Shown here: piece after piece, positions 32,331 through 44,321 of the stretch
Position numbering within the stretch: position 1 is the first letter of the stretch
How the letters are laid out: each line of letters starts with the position of its first letter
Program-made: the position numbers and the translations under genes
The notes under the pieces: model-generated
What the model was told of the DNA's origin: nothing
Seen by the model: only the letters and a program-made list of their open reading frames with translations
Database searches by the model: none
Assembly: GCA_001695595.3 (NCBI GenBank)
Contig: MBPM02000005.1
Span: forward strand, 372,001 to 436,000
Reading direction: 5' to 3'
Length of the DNA stretch: 64,000 nt
Origin: Plasmopara viticola
Lineage: Eukaryota > Oomycota > Peronosporomycetes > Peronosporales > Peronosporaceae

Positions 32331-35300
32331 ATAATATGGTAGACCGAGAACTCCTTTTACGACCATTTTGGTCATTACTTTGAATAAACAGACTGGTCGA
32401 GCAAGCGTCAAAACTATGGCTGAAAGTTGTGATGTTCAAGGATAAATAGGAGAAGTCGTTTCACAAAGCCAAGTTTTGTGTTATAGCTGACTTCATCTTG
32501 AGAAGAGTCTTGAAGAATGATGCTCGATAGGCAATTCGGCGGTTAATATGCTGCTTTACATGCTTAAGTTTTTTCAGGAGATAGAAACGGAGATATTCCC
32601 TGCCTATCGTCTTCAAAATCCGACACATTACAGACAGCTTTGAACGGTCCACCTGGATCCAATAGGTCAGAATTGACGTCTATAAAAGGTTTTTCTGCCT
32701 TCATCAAGCGCCTCTTGGTATTGAGCTTCCAAAACGCCTTCTTCGTTTTTGAAAAGCTTACACAGTGTCGAAGGCTATTTGCGCATGCACTTGATCTCTA
32801 TTCGTCAATGAACAACATGATCAATCACGTCTCGCCTTTCGTGCTATGGACGACAATGTGTAATGATGTCATCAAACTGTGTCTGCGTATACGAAAGGCG
32901 TCACCTAACGATTTTGCATCCTAAAAAGGGCTCGAGTTTTTTTTAGAGAGAAATTACCGTTTTCAGAGCATACTTCGCCGTGGACAATACATAAGAAGCT
33001 GATAATAATAACGACAGAGCTGTATTTCAAGCATTTTGCCATAAAGTTTTATGGCAGATATCGTCAAAGGTTGCCACACTTAGCTGTTTGTACGATTTAT
33101 AATTTTGATAGAAATAGTCGGTGCAAAATGGGAAGGCTTTTGCCAAAGCACTCCAAATTCGTGTTTTGCTCGAAACGATTCGTTAATGGTTTCATACCTC
33201 TCTTTGATAAAGGCAACTTTTTCGTCATGCAGATTTTGAAACCTAAAAAAAGGTTAATTGCATAGCGTAAAACGTCATTAGGGGGCTCATGAGACCAAAT
33301 GTCAGTGTCTTCCAAGGTCAATTGTCCGAAGGTGATATCTTTTCTAGATTGTATAAACATATAGCATCAATCTTATACGCTTGTCAAAAAGATCGTGTCC
33401 GGCTTTCAATAGAGAAATAGAATTCATGTCTTTCTCACCATCGACCATACCGTTGTCTCTGATTCAAAGCATATAGCCAAGCGCTGTCGTTATGTATTAC
33501 CATGTCTACTCTCGCTCAAGACAAGAGACTCAGCACTGCTCGATAAGAGTCATACGTCGCCATTATTTTTTTAAAGAGGGCATTTTTTGTGAAGAGCCAA
33601 TCCGTGTCGACGAAATCGTGTATCGACGCACTGACGTCAATTCGATGTGAAATCTTTGGCCTGAGATCGACGGTATTAAGATCAGGACATCCAGGATTCT
33701 ACCTTTATGATGCATAAGAAGCGGCATATATTCTGCAGAGTAGAAATTCGGATACGCGCATCATATTTGTAAATGTAGATACGTCGAGCGCTGACTGCGA
33801 CGAGCACTGTTCAGCATTTCATGTGCTTCTATAAGTGTTTCTTTTGAGCCGTGACCTCTTCACGGCGAGTAAGTTACGTGCCACTTTACGCTATAAATTT
33901 TTGTTGGAAAACGCCACTAATACTATTTTCTTAACTCTACAAAGTATAGCTCATTAACCGACTTAGCTCATTTCTGCCACGTTTAAACTCTTCAATTCTC
34001 TTTAGAAGTGTATATGATATTTTTGACCCCGAATCCAATCCCAAACAGCGATCGACGTTATAAAGGTCAACCTAGGTCTATCAAAAAACTAGAAAGGGTA
34101 AACTACAATCAAGGTTCTAAAAGAAAAGTGATAATGCCGCGTTAATATGCTCGTAGAACCTCAGTTCTACTTTATTAGCAAAGCATCAAGCATAATTGCC
34201 GATCAGCAAGAAGGATCCGGTGTACACTATTATTACTCAGGGCTGTGTTGACAGCCAGCAAGCTGGGCTCTCAAGCAAAATTTGTGTTGTAGATCCTGGA
34301 GTTATCTTTGAATAAGCCTTGACATCCTTTGATTGGTCGACAAAGCTTCTTCATCTCCCAACGTGCCGCTCCCTGTCTGCTGGTGAGGCCGCTTCCTCGC
34401 AGCATACCGAATATATCGCTGATCAGCATCACTCCTGAAAATAATAATACTCTCACCACAAACAGATCATCGACATATGCTCATCCTCCTGCCAACAGCT
34501 ACAAGGCCGAGACCTTTCAAAACAACATACATAAAATTCGTTAAGACCGGACCGCTTAATGGTTTTTGTCCGTCATTTAAACCTTGAATGCCGCACTTGA
34601 GTCATTATACGGCCTCCTCAAAAGAGGTCGAGTGCACATAGAGCACATATTTCCGGGCCACGTTTGAGCGTCAGTTGTCGATTAAATAGGCAACTGCAAC
34701 CTAGTCTGAAAAAGATTTAGCGACGATTCCTGCCAGTATCTTTCCTAAAAAAAATTGAAAGTACCTTCCTACTCTAGCGTACTGCAATAAAGAATGACCG
34801 CATACGTGGTCATGTGCGCCACGCGCAACAACATTTCGAACTAAGGCTTTACGTAAGTGTTCGGCTTTACGTAAGTGTTCGATTGCGTGCTCACTCCTCG
34901 ACCTTAGATACAGTTGAAGCCTTTTTTTGTTGTTTTGTCGTCCACAACTAGGCAGTCAGCATGATTGTTTTGACTTCTCTTACCTAGAGTAATGATTCTC
35001 TTCCTTGATTCCTTTAAAGTCTGCACACTCACCATGAGCGACTTAGATCAAAATGGTCCACCCAATTTAGGCGTCGGCGTCATCAACGTAGACGACTTTG
35101 TCATATTTCGTTGCAAACGCTTCATAAGAGCATTCCCATACCTAAAACACACACCCATTCGCTAAGATCTGAAACGATTCTTGTGCTACCAAATTTCGCA
35201 CTTTCTCGGAACCAAGAAAAACTTTTAGCTTACCCAGTCTGTTCTGCATGCACTGAGGCACATAAATAATTTTAGCGTCCTCGCAGAGAATATGCAAGCA

Positions 35301-35792
35301 ACACCAAATGCAGCGGGGTTGCCGTGACAATTTGCTTGGAGGAAGTGTGTGATTAAGCACTAACCTACGTTATGTACTATCCAATCAGTCCGAGTCACTT
35401 GATGTACACCAAATGTCATTATCAGTCTCAATGCTAAATGCACTTCAAAATGTGAGTTAAGCTATATGTAGGCTTATCCCCTATAGGGTAAGTATCCTAC
35501 AATTACTATTAGTATGTATTAAGCAGATCATGACTTTCTATTGAATCCATCGCAATTGAAACGCAGCCACGATCATTTGTCAAACGGTGACTCGACGCTT
35601 ACATTAGGTATAAGCCGAAATATCAAATTGGATCGCTCCTTTATAGTACACGACACTGCAGTCATCGGAATAAATAGTTGTGTAAATGTTTTTTACCACT
35701 TTAATACGGATTTGAATGGAGCCATTTATGATTTTCAGCTAATGTAGACATTAGATTAGTAGCCATTTTTCGATGCTCAAGCAAATCGTAGC

Positions 35793-36110
35793 TTGGAAAA
35801 GGTTGGGGTGACGCCCTCCTTCCAAGCGCGGGGGCTAAATGCTCGCGCGCTTCGGGCAGGTGCTCTCGGGCATCTGCAGGTCTCTAACAAGTCTCACCCT
35901 CGACGCGACGGTCAACAGCACCAGGGCGCCACCTGGGCGCTTACCAAGTCAGAGCTAAATAAAATAATGGAAGACCCTCACGGCCTCGGTGCTGGCTGCA
36001 CTGCCCGCCGAACGAGACCCGACGTATGCGGACACCACTCTATGCCGTGGAATAGCCATAGAGCCTAGCACGTGCATGACTTGGCAACACGATAACGTAA
36101 TACAATACAA
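35793..36110 (+). repeat. Left terminal inverted repeat of the MULE
   Basis: This segment matches the reverse complement of 37853-38172 over about 320 bases with scattered differences. It is open for about 90 codons in the same frame in both copies, which may be a by-product of GC content. Outer end TTGGAAAAGGTTGGGG. Confidence 0.9.
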
Positions 36111-36455
36111 TACAATGACTTTCTATTCATCACCTTCTGTAAGCGTACTATACCCTAAACGAAGTTACGGCTTCAATGAAGCAGCACGCTCATCAGAAAA
36201 TAATAAGATAACGTCAAAGCGCACTCTAATGGTGCGCACCAACGCAGCGGGAATGATCAAGATTTTGGATCTGCAGTGAGCCCAAGCTGGCACCTCTGTG
36301 ACCACAGTCGCTCCTACGCATCAATGGGGCAGGCGTAAGACCAGCTGTCCTTCCGACGCAACTATTCGTCGTGTGATACCGTCGATAAGTCGATGCCTCT
36401 GTGCATCCGGCCGCTCATCCAGCAGGATAAGCTCTATCTGCCACCGAAAAGCGGG

Positions 36456-36505
36456 CGCACACCTGCAGCAGATGCTGCCTGAGCGGCATGTGCTGCAGGT
36501 GTGCG
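36456..36505. repeat. 15-base perfect inverted repeat inside the MULE
   Basis: CGCACACCTGCAGCA at 36456-36470 is the exact reverse complement of 36491-36505, with a 20-base spacer. It sits at the start of the recognisable transposase remnant. It may be a chance or secondary rearrangement. Confidence 0.8.
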
Positions 36506-37200
36506 TCCGCAACAGATTATGGTGTCCTTACGAAAAGAAAACGCACACATGCATGCCAATGCTCAGGACCTGTATAATTTTCGTCGACAGCGGCGACAAC
36601 TCAAATTGGCGGGCCAATTGCCATCACAAGCTCTACTGGAACGTCTGATGATGTCTTCTACTATCTATTATTACGTAAGAGGCAGCGAGGATCGACTTTT
36701 GCAGTTATTCATTTTGTCGCCGTTCGAAAAAAAAGGGACGCAACAGTCGTGGCAAAATAGGATTACATGACGCTACTTACAAGACTAACCGCTCAGAATT
36801 AAAGCTGTTTTTCTTACTGCTATCGGACTTATTCTGGTGAACTTTTTGACATTTTTCGGTAGGCTCACCGTTATTGCAAATTGTAGGCATCACGGCTACG
36901 TATGAAAAACTTTAACCCTTTGCTGTTGTTTTTTTGCAAACAACTTAAAGGAGGATTACTCTGGGCTCTGACGAAGCTCAGGCAGGAATCAGCTGACTTC
37001 AAAATCTCTCCACACCCCATCTTATCACTGATTGCGAAGTTGCCCTTTTAAAAGCATTGACTGTTGTATTTCCAGACATAAAACACTTCCATGTCGCTTG
37101 TTCATCAGAAAGACATTTTCGCCAAGCTGCAATCTTTGTTCTCGAGTCAGCAAATCGTTTCGGCGATCGTGGCATCATGGGCCAAGCACGTTGATGTTCG
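36495..37200 (+). pseudogene. MULE transposase remnant
   Basis: Segments in order: AGVRPQQIMVSLRKE with DLYNFRRQRRQL and LPSQALLERL (about 36495-36655), as in the region before the MULE catalytic core; DATYKTNR near 36767-36790, carrying the first catalytic Asp; PLLQIVGITATYE near 36868-36905; and ITDCEVALLKALTVVFPD near 37026-37080, carrying the second Asp. The frames differ and about 65 bases of unrelated DNA lie between DATYKTNR and PLLQIVG. The usual C-terminal catalytic Glu region was not found. Confidence 0.75.
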
Positions 37201-37852
37201 ACAGCAAGGGGACATGACTCGCCCGCAAAGAGCGGTTTGCTATAGCGTATATGTATGGTATGCTCCATTTTGGCAACGCAGCAACCTCTTGTGTTGAAAG
37301 TGCCCATGTGTCCCATAAGAAGTGAAAAGAAGTATCCATGGGTGATCTTCTTGCGGTAGAGTAAGCAGTCATGCTTGCTTAGAAAAAGAAGCTGTTTTTG
37401 TGGCAGACTTTCAGGCTGCATATTAACGTTTTCTGTGTCGTAATGACTTGCCAAATGGTGATACTGGATGCCATGGATTTTGCAGATTGAACATGGGACA
37501 CCTCTGTCGACATAATTTCCGAGACCGGGTTTCTGATTTTTAGAAATCGAATACACAAGACGCGAGCGGCTATTGCAGCAATCCTGACCGTGCCGGATAT
37601 TGGTGTCCCTGTGAAGAATCTTCCCGATCCACCCAGCGACAACCATTGGCCCTTTGAGCACGTGGATGCCGCAGTGGCATTACTGAGACAGGCAAGAAGA
37701 TGCGGAGTGCTGGGCACAATGCCAAAACCTGCTTAGACTGGACTTATCCGCAGGACGTTGCAGCCCGCGCTTTACTTCAGTATAAGGTGTAATTCACAGA
37801 TTTTTAAAAGGCAAGTGTATGAAAGTTTTCGATATTTCAGGGGGGTAATGAA

Positions 37853-38172
37853 ATGTAATGTATTACGTTATCGCGTTGCCAAGTTATGCACGTGCTAGGC
37901 TCAGTCTGGCTAGTCCACGGCATAGAGTGGTGTCCGCATACGTCGGGTCTCGTTCGGCGGGCAGTGCAGCCAGCACCGAGGCCGTGAGGGTCTTCCATTA
38001 TTTTGTGTACTTCTGACTTGGTAGGAGCCCAGGTGGCGCCCTGGTGCTGGAGACCGTCGCGTCGAGGGTGAGACTCGTTAGAGACCTGCAGATGCCCGAG
38101 AGCACCTGCCCGAAGCGCGCGAGCATTTAGCCCCCGCGCTTGGAAGGAGGGCGTCACCCCAACCTTTTCCAA
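37853..38172 (-). repeat. Right terminal inverted repeat of the MULE
   Basis: The inverted copy of 35793-36110. Differences from the left copy are scattered single bases, for example in the segment encoding HQGATWA and near the inner end, which indicates an old but recognisable pair. Confidence 0.9.
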
Positions 38173-38767
38173 AAGGGGGGGTAATTGACCGTAAAATAGA
38201 GATAACGAAGGTGATGTGTGGAAGTGGCGTTTTTTGGTAAATTGGTATTAAGCTAATCGAATAAGGGATGATGGCCACTTAACGAAAAAGAAATGTACAT
38301 ATACAGATTCTCGCTAAAAATTACATATTATGAGCAGCCTCTTACTAAAAGAACGCGACGTTTCATGCTAAAGCAACATGCTGTGTTGATCCGATCACAC
38401 GTGTAAGACTCTGTAATAAATTGTTCGACCACATCAGTCGGTCACGCCATGTAACTTTCCGATGGAATAAAGAAGGCAGTTGTCTTTGCAACCCTTTCAG
38501 CCACTGAAGTATTCGACTACACACTTGTTAGCTCTGAAGAAATTGAGTGTCAAGGGGGTAGTGCGGAAAAACACAAACCCAGTGTGTGTCACAATCTAGC
38601 ATATTGTATAACACGAATCAAGTGGTGTGTCGTAGCATAACCGATTATATATAATTTCGTAACTTTTTTTTAAATTACCGCTTAGGAAATGTTAGCGAAG
38701 AAGAAGGACGTGTCGTAACCATAAATTGTAGCAGTAATCGTGCCTTTGATTTCCATGAGAATTGTAA
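38173..38767. other. Intergenic DNA
   Basis: The 595 bases between the MULE end and the stop of the M96/bZIP-like gene are AT-rich with no open frame of note and no repeat that I recognise. A run of G (38175-38181) borders the transposon. Confidence 0.5.
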
Positions 38768-40174
38768 CTACAAATTTTTAAGAAACAGTGGTGCAATGCA
38801 TGCCGTCTCCCACCGTAAAAGTGAACACACGAGCTCAAAGAGCCAATAGGAAGGCTTTAAATGATTCTGCTTGGCGATGGAGCCCCCACTCATGATCTCG
38901 CAGCCAGCAGGCTTGCCATCATCGTCGTACAGACGGTTAAAATGCGTCCTACAAAAGAAGCATACGCAAGTGTCAATCATAAAGAGCTTCAAATCATGCA
39001 AAACTTATAAACCACACCAATGAAAAAAGTCGTAGAAATGTTCTTGCGGGTCCTGGACGCTCTGAATCTCTGGTGCAGGAATCGTGCGTATACAGAGGGT
39101 ATAGCCCGTCGGTGTCTGCAGACGGAACATAATCTGAATAGTCACAAATGTCATGTCAACAAGTGGGATCCGATAGTCTCGTCGGATGATACGCAAATCG
39201 TCATTCAGCTCTTGCAGCACTTCGTAACGAGAGGTTACCGAACTGTCAAAGGACATGTTTCGAAATTTCAAGCCATCGAGCATGATATCCCACGTCTTGA
39301 TCAATAATTCTTCGGGCGTCTCGAGCCAAAACTTTTTCGTAAAGCCATACAGCAGCGCTCCCGTCCTCGAGTCACACGTCCTCTTATCCGTCCAGCCCAT
39401 AAAGTTCGCACCCGTCGATTCAAAGTGTTTGGCATCGTTGAAACGCTGAATCTCTTTGTACGATTTTCGTACCAGTGCATAACACTCTGCTACACTTAAA
39501 GCATTAAACATTGCACTAAACGATAAGCTCGGAGGCACGCCACAATTCCACACGTGGTGTTTCTTGCCCACAAGTTCATTCGACAAACTCTGTACTGTCT
39601 GCTGAAAGTCTGTATGCTGCTGTAATAGTGTCTGTAGCTCTTCGTGATCCTTTTCCAATGCATGGGCCACTAATGAAAGGTCTGAGAATTTCTGCTGAAG
39701 TTGATTGATTGTAGGGCTATTGCCACGCTGTTTCTCCGAGCGATGAGGCCACGGTGGACCTTGTGTCTTACCGGCCATTTCCGCGTACTGATTCTCGAGC
39801 TGCCTCACCTCTTCTCTCATCCTTCTCAGCACAGTTTGCCGCCTCTGTCGCGACTTTTTTTCAATGGCAGAGCGTCGTGCACGCTTCGTCTCGGCTTCGT
39901 CGATGACTGCCTGCTTTTTAAAGCCACATGGACTGATGCTATTGATGACGCTCTTGTGTGTCTGGGGAGTTTCGGCGACCAAAACCCTGTGCTTCTTTGT
40001 CACCACCGCGTCGTCGTCACTCCCGGGCCATTGTTGTTGTAGCGTTTCCAAAGGCAATTCGCGCTTGATGTGAGCGGCACTAGTACTCTTCTCAAGCTCA
40101 GGCAATCCCGAAAATATCTCAAGGAATGCAGTGGGGGGCAGCGGCGGCAGTGCCGTCAACTCGAGGCTCGACAT
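38768..40174 (-). CDS. Oomycete M96/bZIP-like transcription factor
   Basis: Two exons (40174-39018 and 38948-38768; 69-base intron, GTGTGG donor, phase 2) give 445 residues. An acidic/Ser N-terminus leads to a basic region near 98-120 (KRARRSAIEKKSRQRRQ) and a Leu/Met heptad-like coiled coil, plus a second coiled coil near 155-195. The C-terminal ~220 residues form the globular domain found in the oomycete 'M96 mating-specific' family, ending HWTHFNRLYDDDGKPAGC, SGGSIA and a final LLRWETA block. The usual bZIP Asn in the basic region is Arg, which points to altered DNA recognition. Nuclear DNA binding is inferred. Splicing restores the family C-terminus that the first exon alone lacks. Confidence 0.8.
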
Positions 40175-40997
40175 GATAAGAGGCGAACAGAAACGAAAAC
40201 GTATCGCCGATTGGGGGCAGACTTAGGAATGGTGCGGAAAGTATATTTTTAATTTCTTCACTATTAATTGTGTGGCGCTTCCACAAAAAGAGAAATGCTG
40301 CGGATCAATTACGGCATCCTGGTATTTTGACAATTAAATAGAGTAAGCGACTATATACCTCTCGACCTCAGATTTCAATGCTTTTAGTCTGACCGGGAGG
40401 GTTTAAGAAGAGAAGATAGGTAAGTATTTAAACGAAACGACGTGTGCAATCTTGAACCATCAAAGAAACGATGAGATCATTATTGCTGCCTCACTTTACG
40501 GAACGCATATCCTTCTTTACAGGAACCCTCTATGGAATATCGGATATGACAGGATACACGAGCTGATGCGTAGGCGGACATCTAAGAGAAAGTCATAGTG
40601 GGAGTAGTAACAGACTGGCTCTATATAAATGCCATGTAATTTTTTTTTGTGGGATGGTTATTATAGAGCTGATAAAGCCTATTCAACATATGATGTATAT
40701 ATTACTACGAAATGCAAGCAACCCAGTCGTGATTGTTAGCTTGTGTCGACAGTACGAAATTAATAGCATGCTGGATCCAGGAAAGTTAGTAATTTGAGCC
40801 CGATGATTACTCGGAAAATGAGGATCCTCAAGGCTGTTCTCAGTGAAGCCTCGAGATCACTGAAAATGTGCAACAAACTTGAAATTGCCTTTCTCTCAAA
40901 AAATCTGACGCTTCTATAAAAAATTTCAAGCTGCTTAAACATAGATTATGTCTGGCCTGTGCAGCTTATGACGATGACATAATGCACGTTGCGCGAC

Positions 40998-41279
40998 TTA
41001 AGAAGCATGAATGCACTGCATTGTAGAGTTTGGGTTAATACACCAAATTAGCGAGGTTTTGCAGCTCAAATAGAAGCTTGTATGGTAGGGTCTGACCTGG
41101 ACATGACGAGTCTTGATGTCGCTGAAAGTCACCAGATTCACAAACTCTAGATAAAAGTTCAGTTTGTAATCCGCGCACAGGTGGTAGGGTGCACAATTGT
41201 CTCTCGGGCTATATAGCTCAAACGCGATCTCGAGTAAGTAGCGCTCGCAAATCTGGTAATTTTTTCCCAAAACTTCCAT
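40998..41279 (-). CDS. Possible orphan exon
   Basis: From the ATG at 41279 about 60 codons have protein-like composition (ICERYLLEIAFELYSP, LCADYKLNFYLEFVNLV, IKTRHVQ) and then meet a CAG/GTCAGA that could be a 5' splice site. Beyond it composition decays to the stop at 40998. It may be the first exon of a gene whose other exons I could not find, or a relic. No family recognised. Confidence 0.28.
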   Translation of the reverse strand: MEVLGKNYQICERYLLEIAFELYSPRDNCAPYHLCADYKLNFYLEFVNLVTFSDIKTRHVQVRPYHTSFYLSCKTSLIWCINPNSTMQCIHAS

Positions 41280-42792
41280 CTGTCCGAGTGTTTACGCCAA
41301 GAGCGGCTTGAATTTAGGGTTGTGTCTCACCATATTGACAAGCCAGTGTTCAGTGTAAATTCAAGTATGCTGCGCCAAAAGATCTTTACGCTAGAGAGAG
41401 CGAATGAATACGCAGGATGTTAGTGCGAAATCTGCTTGTTCAGAGCTGCCAACCGTCTATTTGATTTGAAAGAACATATAAGTTCATCTTCCACTATCCA
41501 GCTAGCAGATCAGTTACTGAGGTTACACTGAAAACTGTAGCAATACCACTAATCACATACATCACACATATCCACACGAAGCCTGCACAACATTTTCAGG
41601 TTTCAGCCTCAACAAATCCGAAAAACTATTAGATGTACTCGATGCTGTCTTGCCCGTCAGCTACCTGATCCAATTCGCATCATGTTGCACAGAATCCGCC
41701 CAACACATGCATTAGTTGTTGCCGCACAAGCCAAATCAAAGTTTTTTTTTGCATCATGAGATATATAGCGTTGCTTGTCGCGAGTTTCGCGTCTATTGTA
41801 CTTCAAAGCTCGCTTAAGTTGTAGCTGCAACTCCATAGGCATGCATAGTAAATATTTAGCTGTTAATTTAAGTTTAAAGATTACCCGGGTGCCGTCAAAC
41901 TTACGCAAGAAAAGTTCTAATGATTGGATACAAAACTGATGCGGTAATGCGCTGTGATAAATTTTGTGAGCGCTAACCTTAGCGATTCTTTTTTGATAAA
42001 ATTGATGTCATTCCTGCTTCGTGGAAAGCTACCGCAACTGCATATTTTATGACTCATAATTTAAGCGTCCTAGCCTCAGCCGTTAGCTGGAGTACTAAAG
42101 ACTCTTTTTCAGTATAGATTTGGCGGCTTGCCTCGAACAAAGTGCAACCATAAAACGCTTCTTGGGTAGTCTCCTGTTCATTAAGTTAGCAAGAAAAGGA
42201 GCTGGTAATGCAAAGAAAAGGCGTTTATAACAGATGGGAATGCACACTGACGAAAGAGAGGCAAAAAAAAATACGGGGTTCAGTGAATTTTGTAGCATTG
42301 TTAAGGAATTAATGATAAATTTGCAGCTAAAAAGATTTGTATTACGGCTAATGCAGTATTGACCAAGCAGTGAAATTGAACCGACAACAGCGATTGAAGC
42401 CCAGCTTGCATTTATTCAATCGATCAATGTTTTGCTATATTATTATGACAAAAATTGACTGGGAATGCTCTTTTGATTAAGCACGACAAAAATATTTCTG
42501 AATCTGAAGAGACAAAGAGCATGTAAATATACATTAGCGGGAAGTGCAAAGATCCTTGATTGTATCATACTTTAGAGGTAGCTCAATATTATCGTTAATT
42601 GGTCACCAACCCTCTCAAATATGAACTTGATCGATTGGCTTCCATGGCTTCCGATTGGCTGAACGGTTAAATCTCGGACGGATATCAATTACACAGCTCA
42701 TACATGCATCTTACCCAAAAAAATACTTCTTCCACGCTCAGGGCGCGACTCTTCACGCACCCTTTCCGTCTTCCTCCGCGCTGGCGTCAGCC

Positions 42793-43240
42793 ATGAACAC
42801 CGTAGAAGCTATCGCCAAGCATGTCTTCGATAGTCGTAACGACGCTAGTAAGAATTTAGTCCTTTTTGCTTTCCAGGTGCTAGCGTCATCATTTGTTGAA
42901 GACTTATTGAGTCGTGAATTGTTTTAACAGCAAACAGGTTTGTTACCATCATTTTTAGATCCGTTTAGCTACAAAGGCCAAGTCACTCGAGTTTTGCACG
43001 GCAAGCAACGGAATCGAGCTCGCGAAGTCGCTTCAGGACAGTAATCGCATCCATGGAAAGAATCCAGCGCCTTTTTGGAGTGATCCACCTTACTATGCAT
43101 TTAGCTCACGACGACTTAGCCATTCTTGCACATGGATTCCTTCCACTTCGTCCTTCAGATCATCGTCTCTAGCAGACATTGACATCATTCTATCAATGAC
43201 CACACTCATACACGTGTCGAAACGAAATGGATTCGTTTAA
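42793..43240 (+). CDS. Candidate two-exon hypothetical gene, left arm
   Basis: Exon 42793-42876 (MNTVEAIAKHVF start) can splice to 42959-43240 in phase 0 with a GTGCTA donor and a TTTTTAG acceptor, giving 121 residues. The first exon and its GC-rich leader look coding; the second is Ser-rich and unconvincing. Without splicing it stops at 42927. No family recognised. The leader has a CCAAT-like GATTGGCT 140 bases upstream. Confidence 0.22.
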
Positions 43241-43354
43241 TTGCGCTTTTGCGCAGTACGTCGACAGGCACTTTGCCCCCACTTGTACTAATTCCATTCT
43301 GCCATTCGTACCCGCAACTCCATGAAGACACGCGATAAATTTTACGGAGTTCAT
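43193..43354 (-). CDS. Candidate small ORF, right arm
   Basis: A 53-residue frame that starts MNSVKFIAC, matching the left arm's MNTVEAIAK, then diverges. It contains several Cys and ends HVYECGH. It is supported only by the duplicated upstream sequence. It may be a pseudogene copy. Confidence 0.18.
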   Translation of the reverse strand: MNSVKFIACLHGVAGTNGRMELVQVGAKCLSTYCAKAQLNESISFRHVYECGH

Positions 43355-44258
43355 GGCTGATGTTGACGCGGAAGAACACGGCAAGGTTGCTTAAATGTTG
43401 CGCTTCTGAAGAAGTTTTTGGGTAAAGATGCATGTATGAGTGGTGTAAAATCTGGTAATTGATATATTGACCGTTTAGCCAATCGGAAGTCATATAAGCC
43501 AGTCAATTTAACTCATATTCGGAGGGGTGGTGGCCAGTTACCCAAAAATGGTGGCTGCTTGGGTCTTACAATTTCGAGTCTCGTAGCGGTCTTTACGACA
43601 CATAAGTAATAGAAATACTCGTCAGAAAAGTTGAGTGCTCTGTACATTGGACACTGTATGTTTTTTCGCATTACATTCATGCTAGGGACGGCATCTGTCC
43701 CAAAATGGTGAATGACTGAGCTTGCTATAAGCAATCATGGCTAACCAATTGCCAATCGGATTTGCGGCACGTCTGCGTGTTACAGAATCCTTTCTCAATC
43801 TTCTCCACTTAGTGTTTTGTACAAAATAATGTTTGATCGACTTCAAAGAATTCATTTTATAAGGATCACTGCCGTGTCAGACATAGTTTGCTTTTAAAAA
43901 GATATTCTTAATTCGATGATTTCCAAAATACGTTGATCACTTTGCGTTTTGTCTATCTTCCAAATTTGATTTATGCCATAGTCGAGAGAAAGTGATCGTT
44001 TCTTTGGTGTATGACCACGACTGCAGCTAATCTGACCGTCCAACAAGCCTATTCTGAGTTCTGCCTTAGACAACTAACTCAGATTTAGTAGACCTTTCCC
44101 AAAAGAAATTCATTTTGGGCTTATCGTGCATCCGGTAGTCGTCTCCCTATACGAGCAAATAGTCGAGTGCTATCGCCTTTTACAGACATGTTTACATTAA
44201 ATCCTGCTCATTCAAAATGGGATTGGCTGAGCCACTCAATGAGCGATTTGCATTGCCA

Positions 44259-44266
44259 TATATAAA
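44259..44266 (+). promoter_or_regulatory. TATA-like box
   Basis: TATATAAA lies 56 bases before the ATG at 44322, and a GATTGGCT CCAAT-like motif lies near 44221-44228. TATA boxes are reported to be uncommon in oomycete promoters, so this may be chance in AT-rich DNA. Confidence 0.3.
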
Positions 44267-44321
44267 CGCCCTCGACAAACGCATGCTGTCAAATTAACGC
44301 AAGTTATCCCTCCACTCAACC

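Larger units (their letters stand above)
24407..35792. other. 11-kb AT-rich gene-poor region
   Basis: No intact gene was recognised. All open frames are short and lack domains; one 63-residue plus-strand frame starts at ATG 26756. The region contains two near-perfect hairpins (29319-29370, 31265-31324), a degenerate 65-70-base tandem repeat (about 31690-31880), and short segments with protein-like composition but broken frames near 25700-25850, 29480-29640, 32100-32330 and 32500-33360 (minus). It is best read as decayed transposons and gene relics. Confidence 0.6.
35793..38172. mobile_element. Degenerate Mutator-like (MULE) DNA transposon
   Basis: About 2.4 kb bounded by long terminal inverted repeats (35793-~36110 and ~37853-38172, roughly 320 bases each). 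Between them, remnants of a MULE transposase read left to right. The repeats start with TTGGAAAAGG on both ends and are much more GC-rich than the surroundings. I could not see a clear target-site duplication. The transposase has stops and frameshifts, so the copy is non-autonomous; intact TIRs may still be mobilised by a related element. Confidence 0.85.
42653..43484. repeat. Diverged inverted duplication with gene-like arms
   Basis: The stretch from GATTGGCT (42653) through the ATG at 42793 resembles the reverse complement of 43484 down to the ATG at 43354. Shared blocks are CCGATTGGCTxAACGGT, ATATCAATTAC, CTCATACATGCATCTT, ACCCAAAAA, ACTTCTTC, TCAGCCATGAAC and GTAxAA..ATCGC. Distances from GATTGGCT to ATG are 140 and 130 bases. 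The two arms face each other, as in a pair of convergent paralogues or the TIRs of an old DNA transposon. Confidence 0.6.

Noticed and set aside
36999..37661. A 220-residue minus-strand frame inside the MULE
   Set aside because: The plus strand of the same DNA encodes MULE transposase blocks. The minus frame shows no domain and is a shadow.
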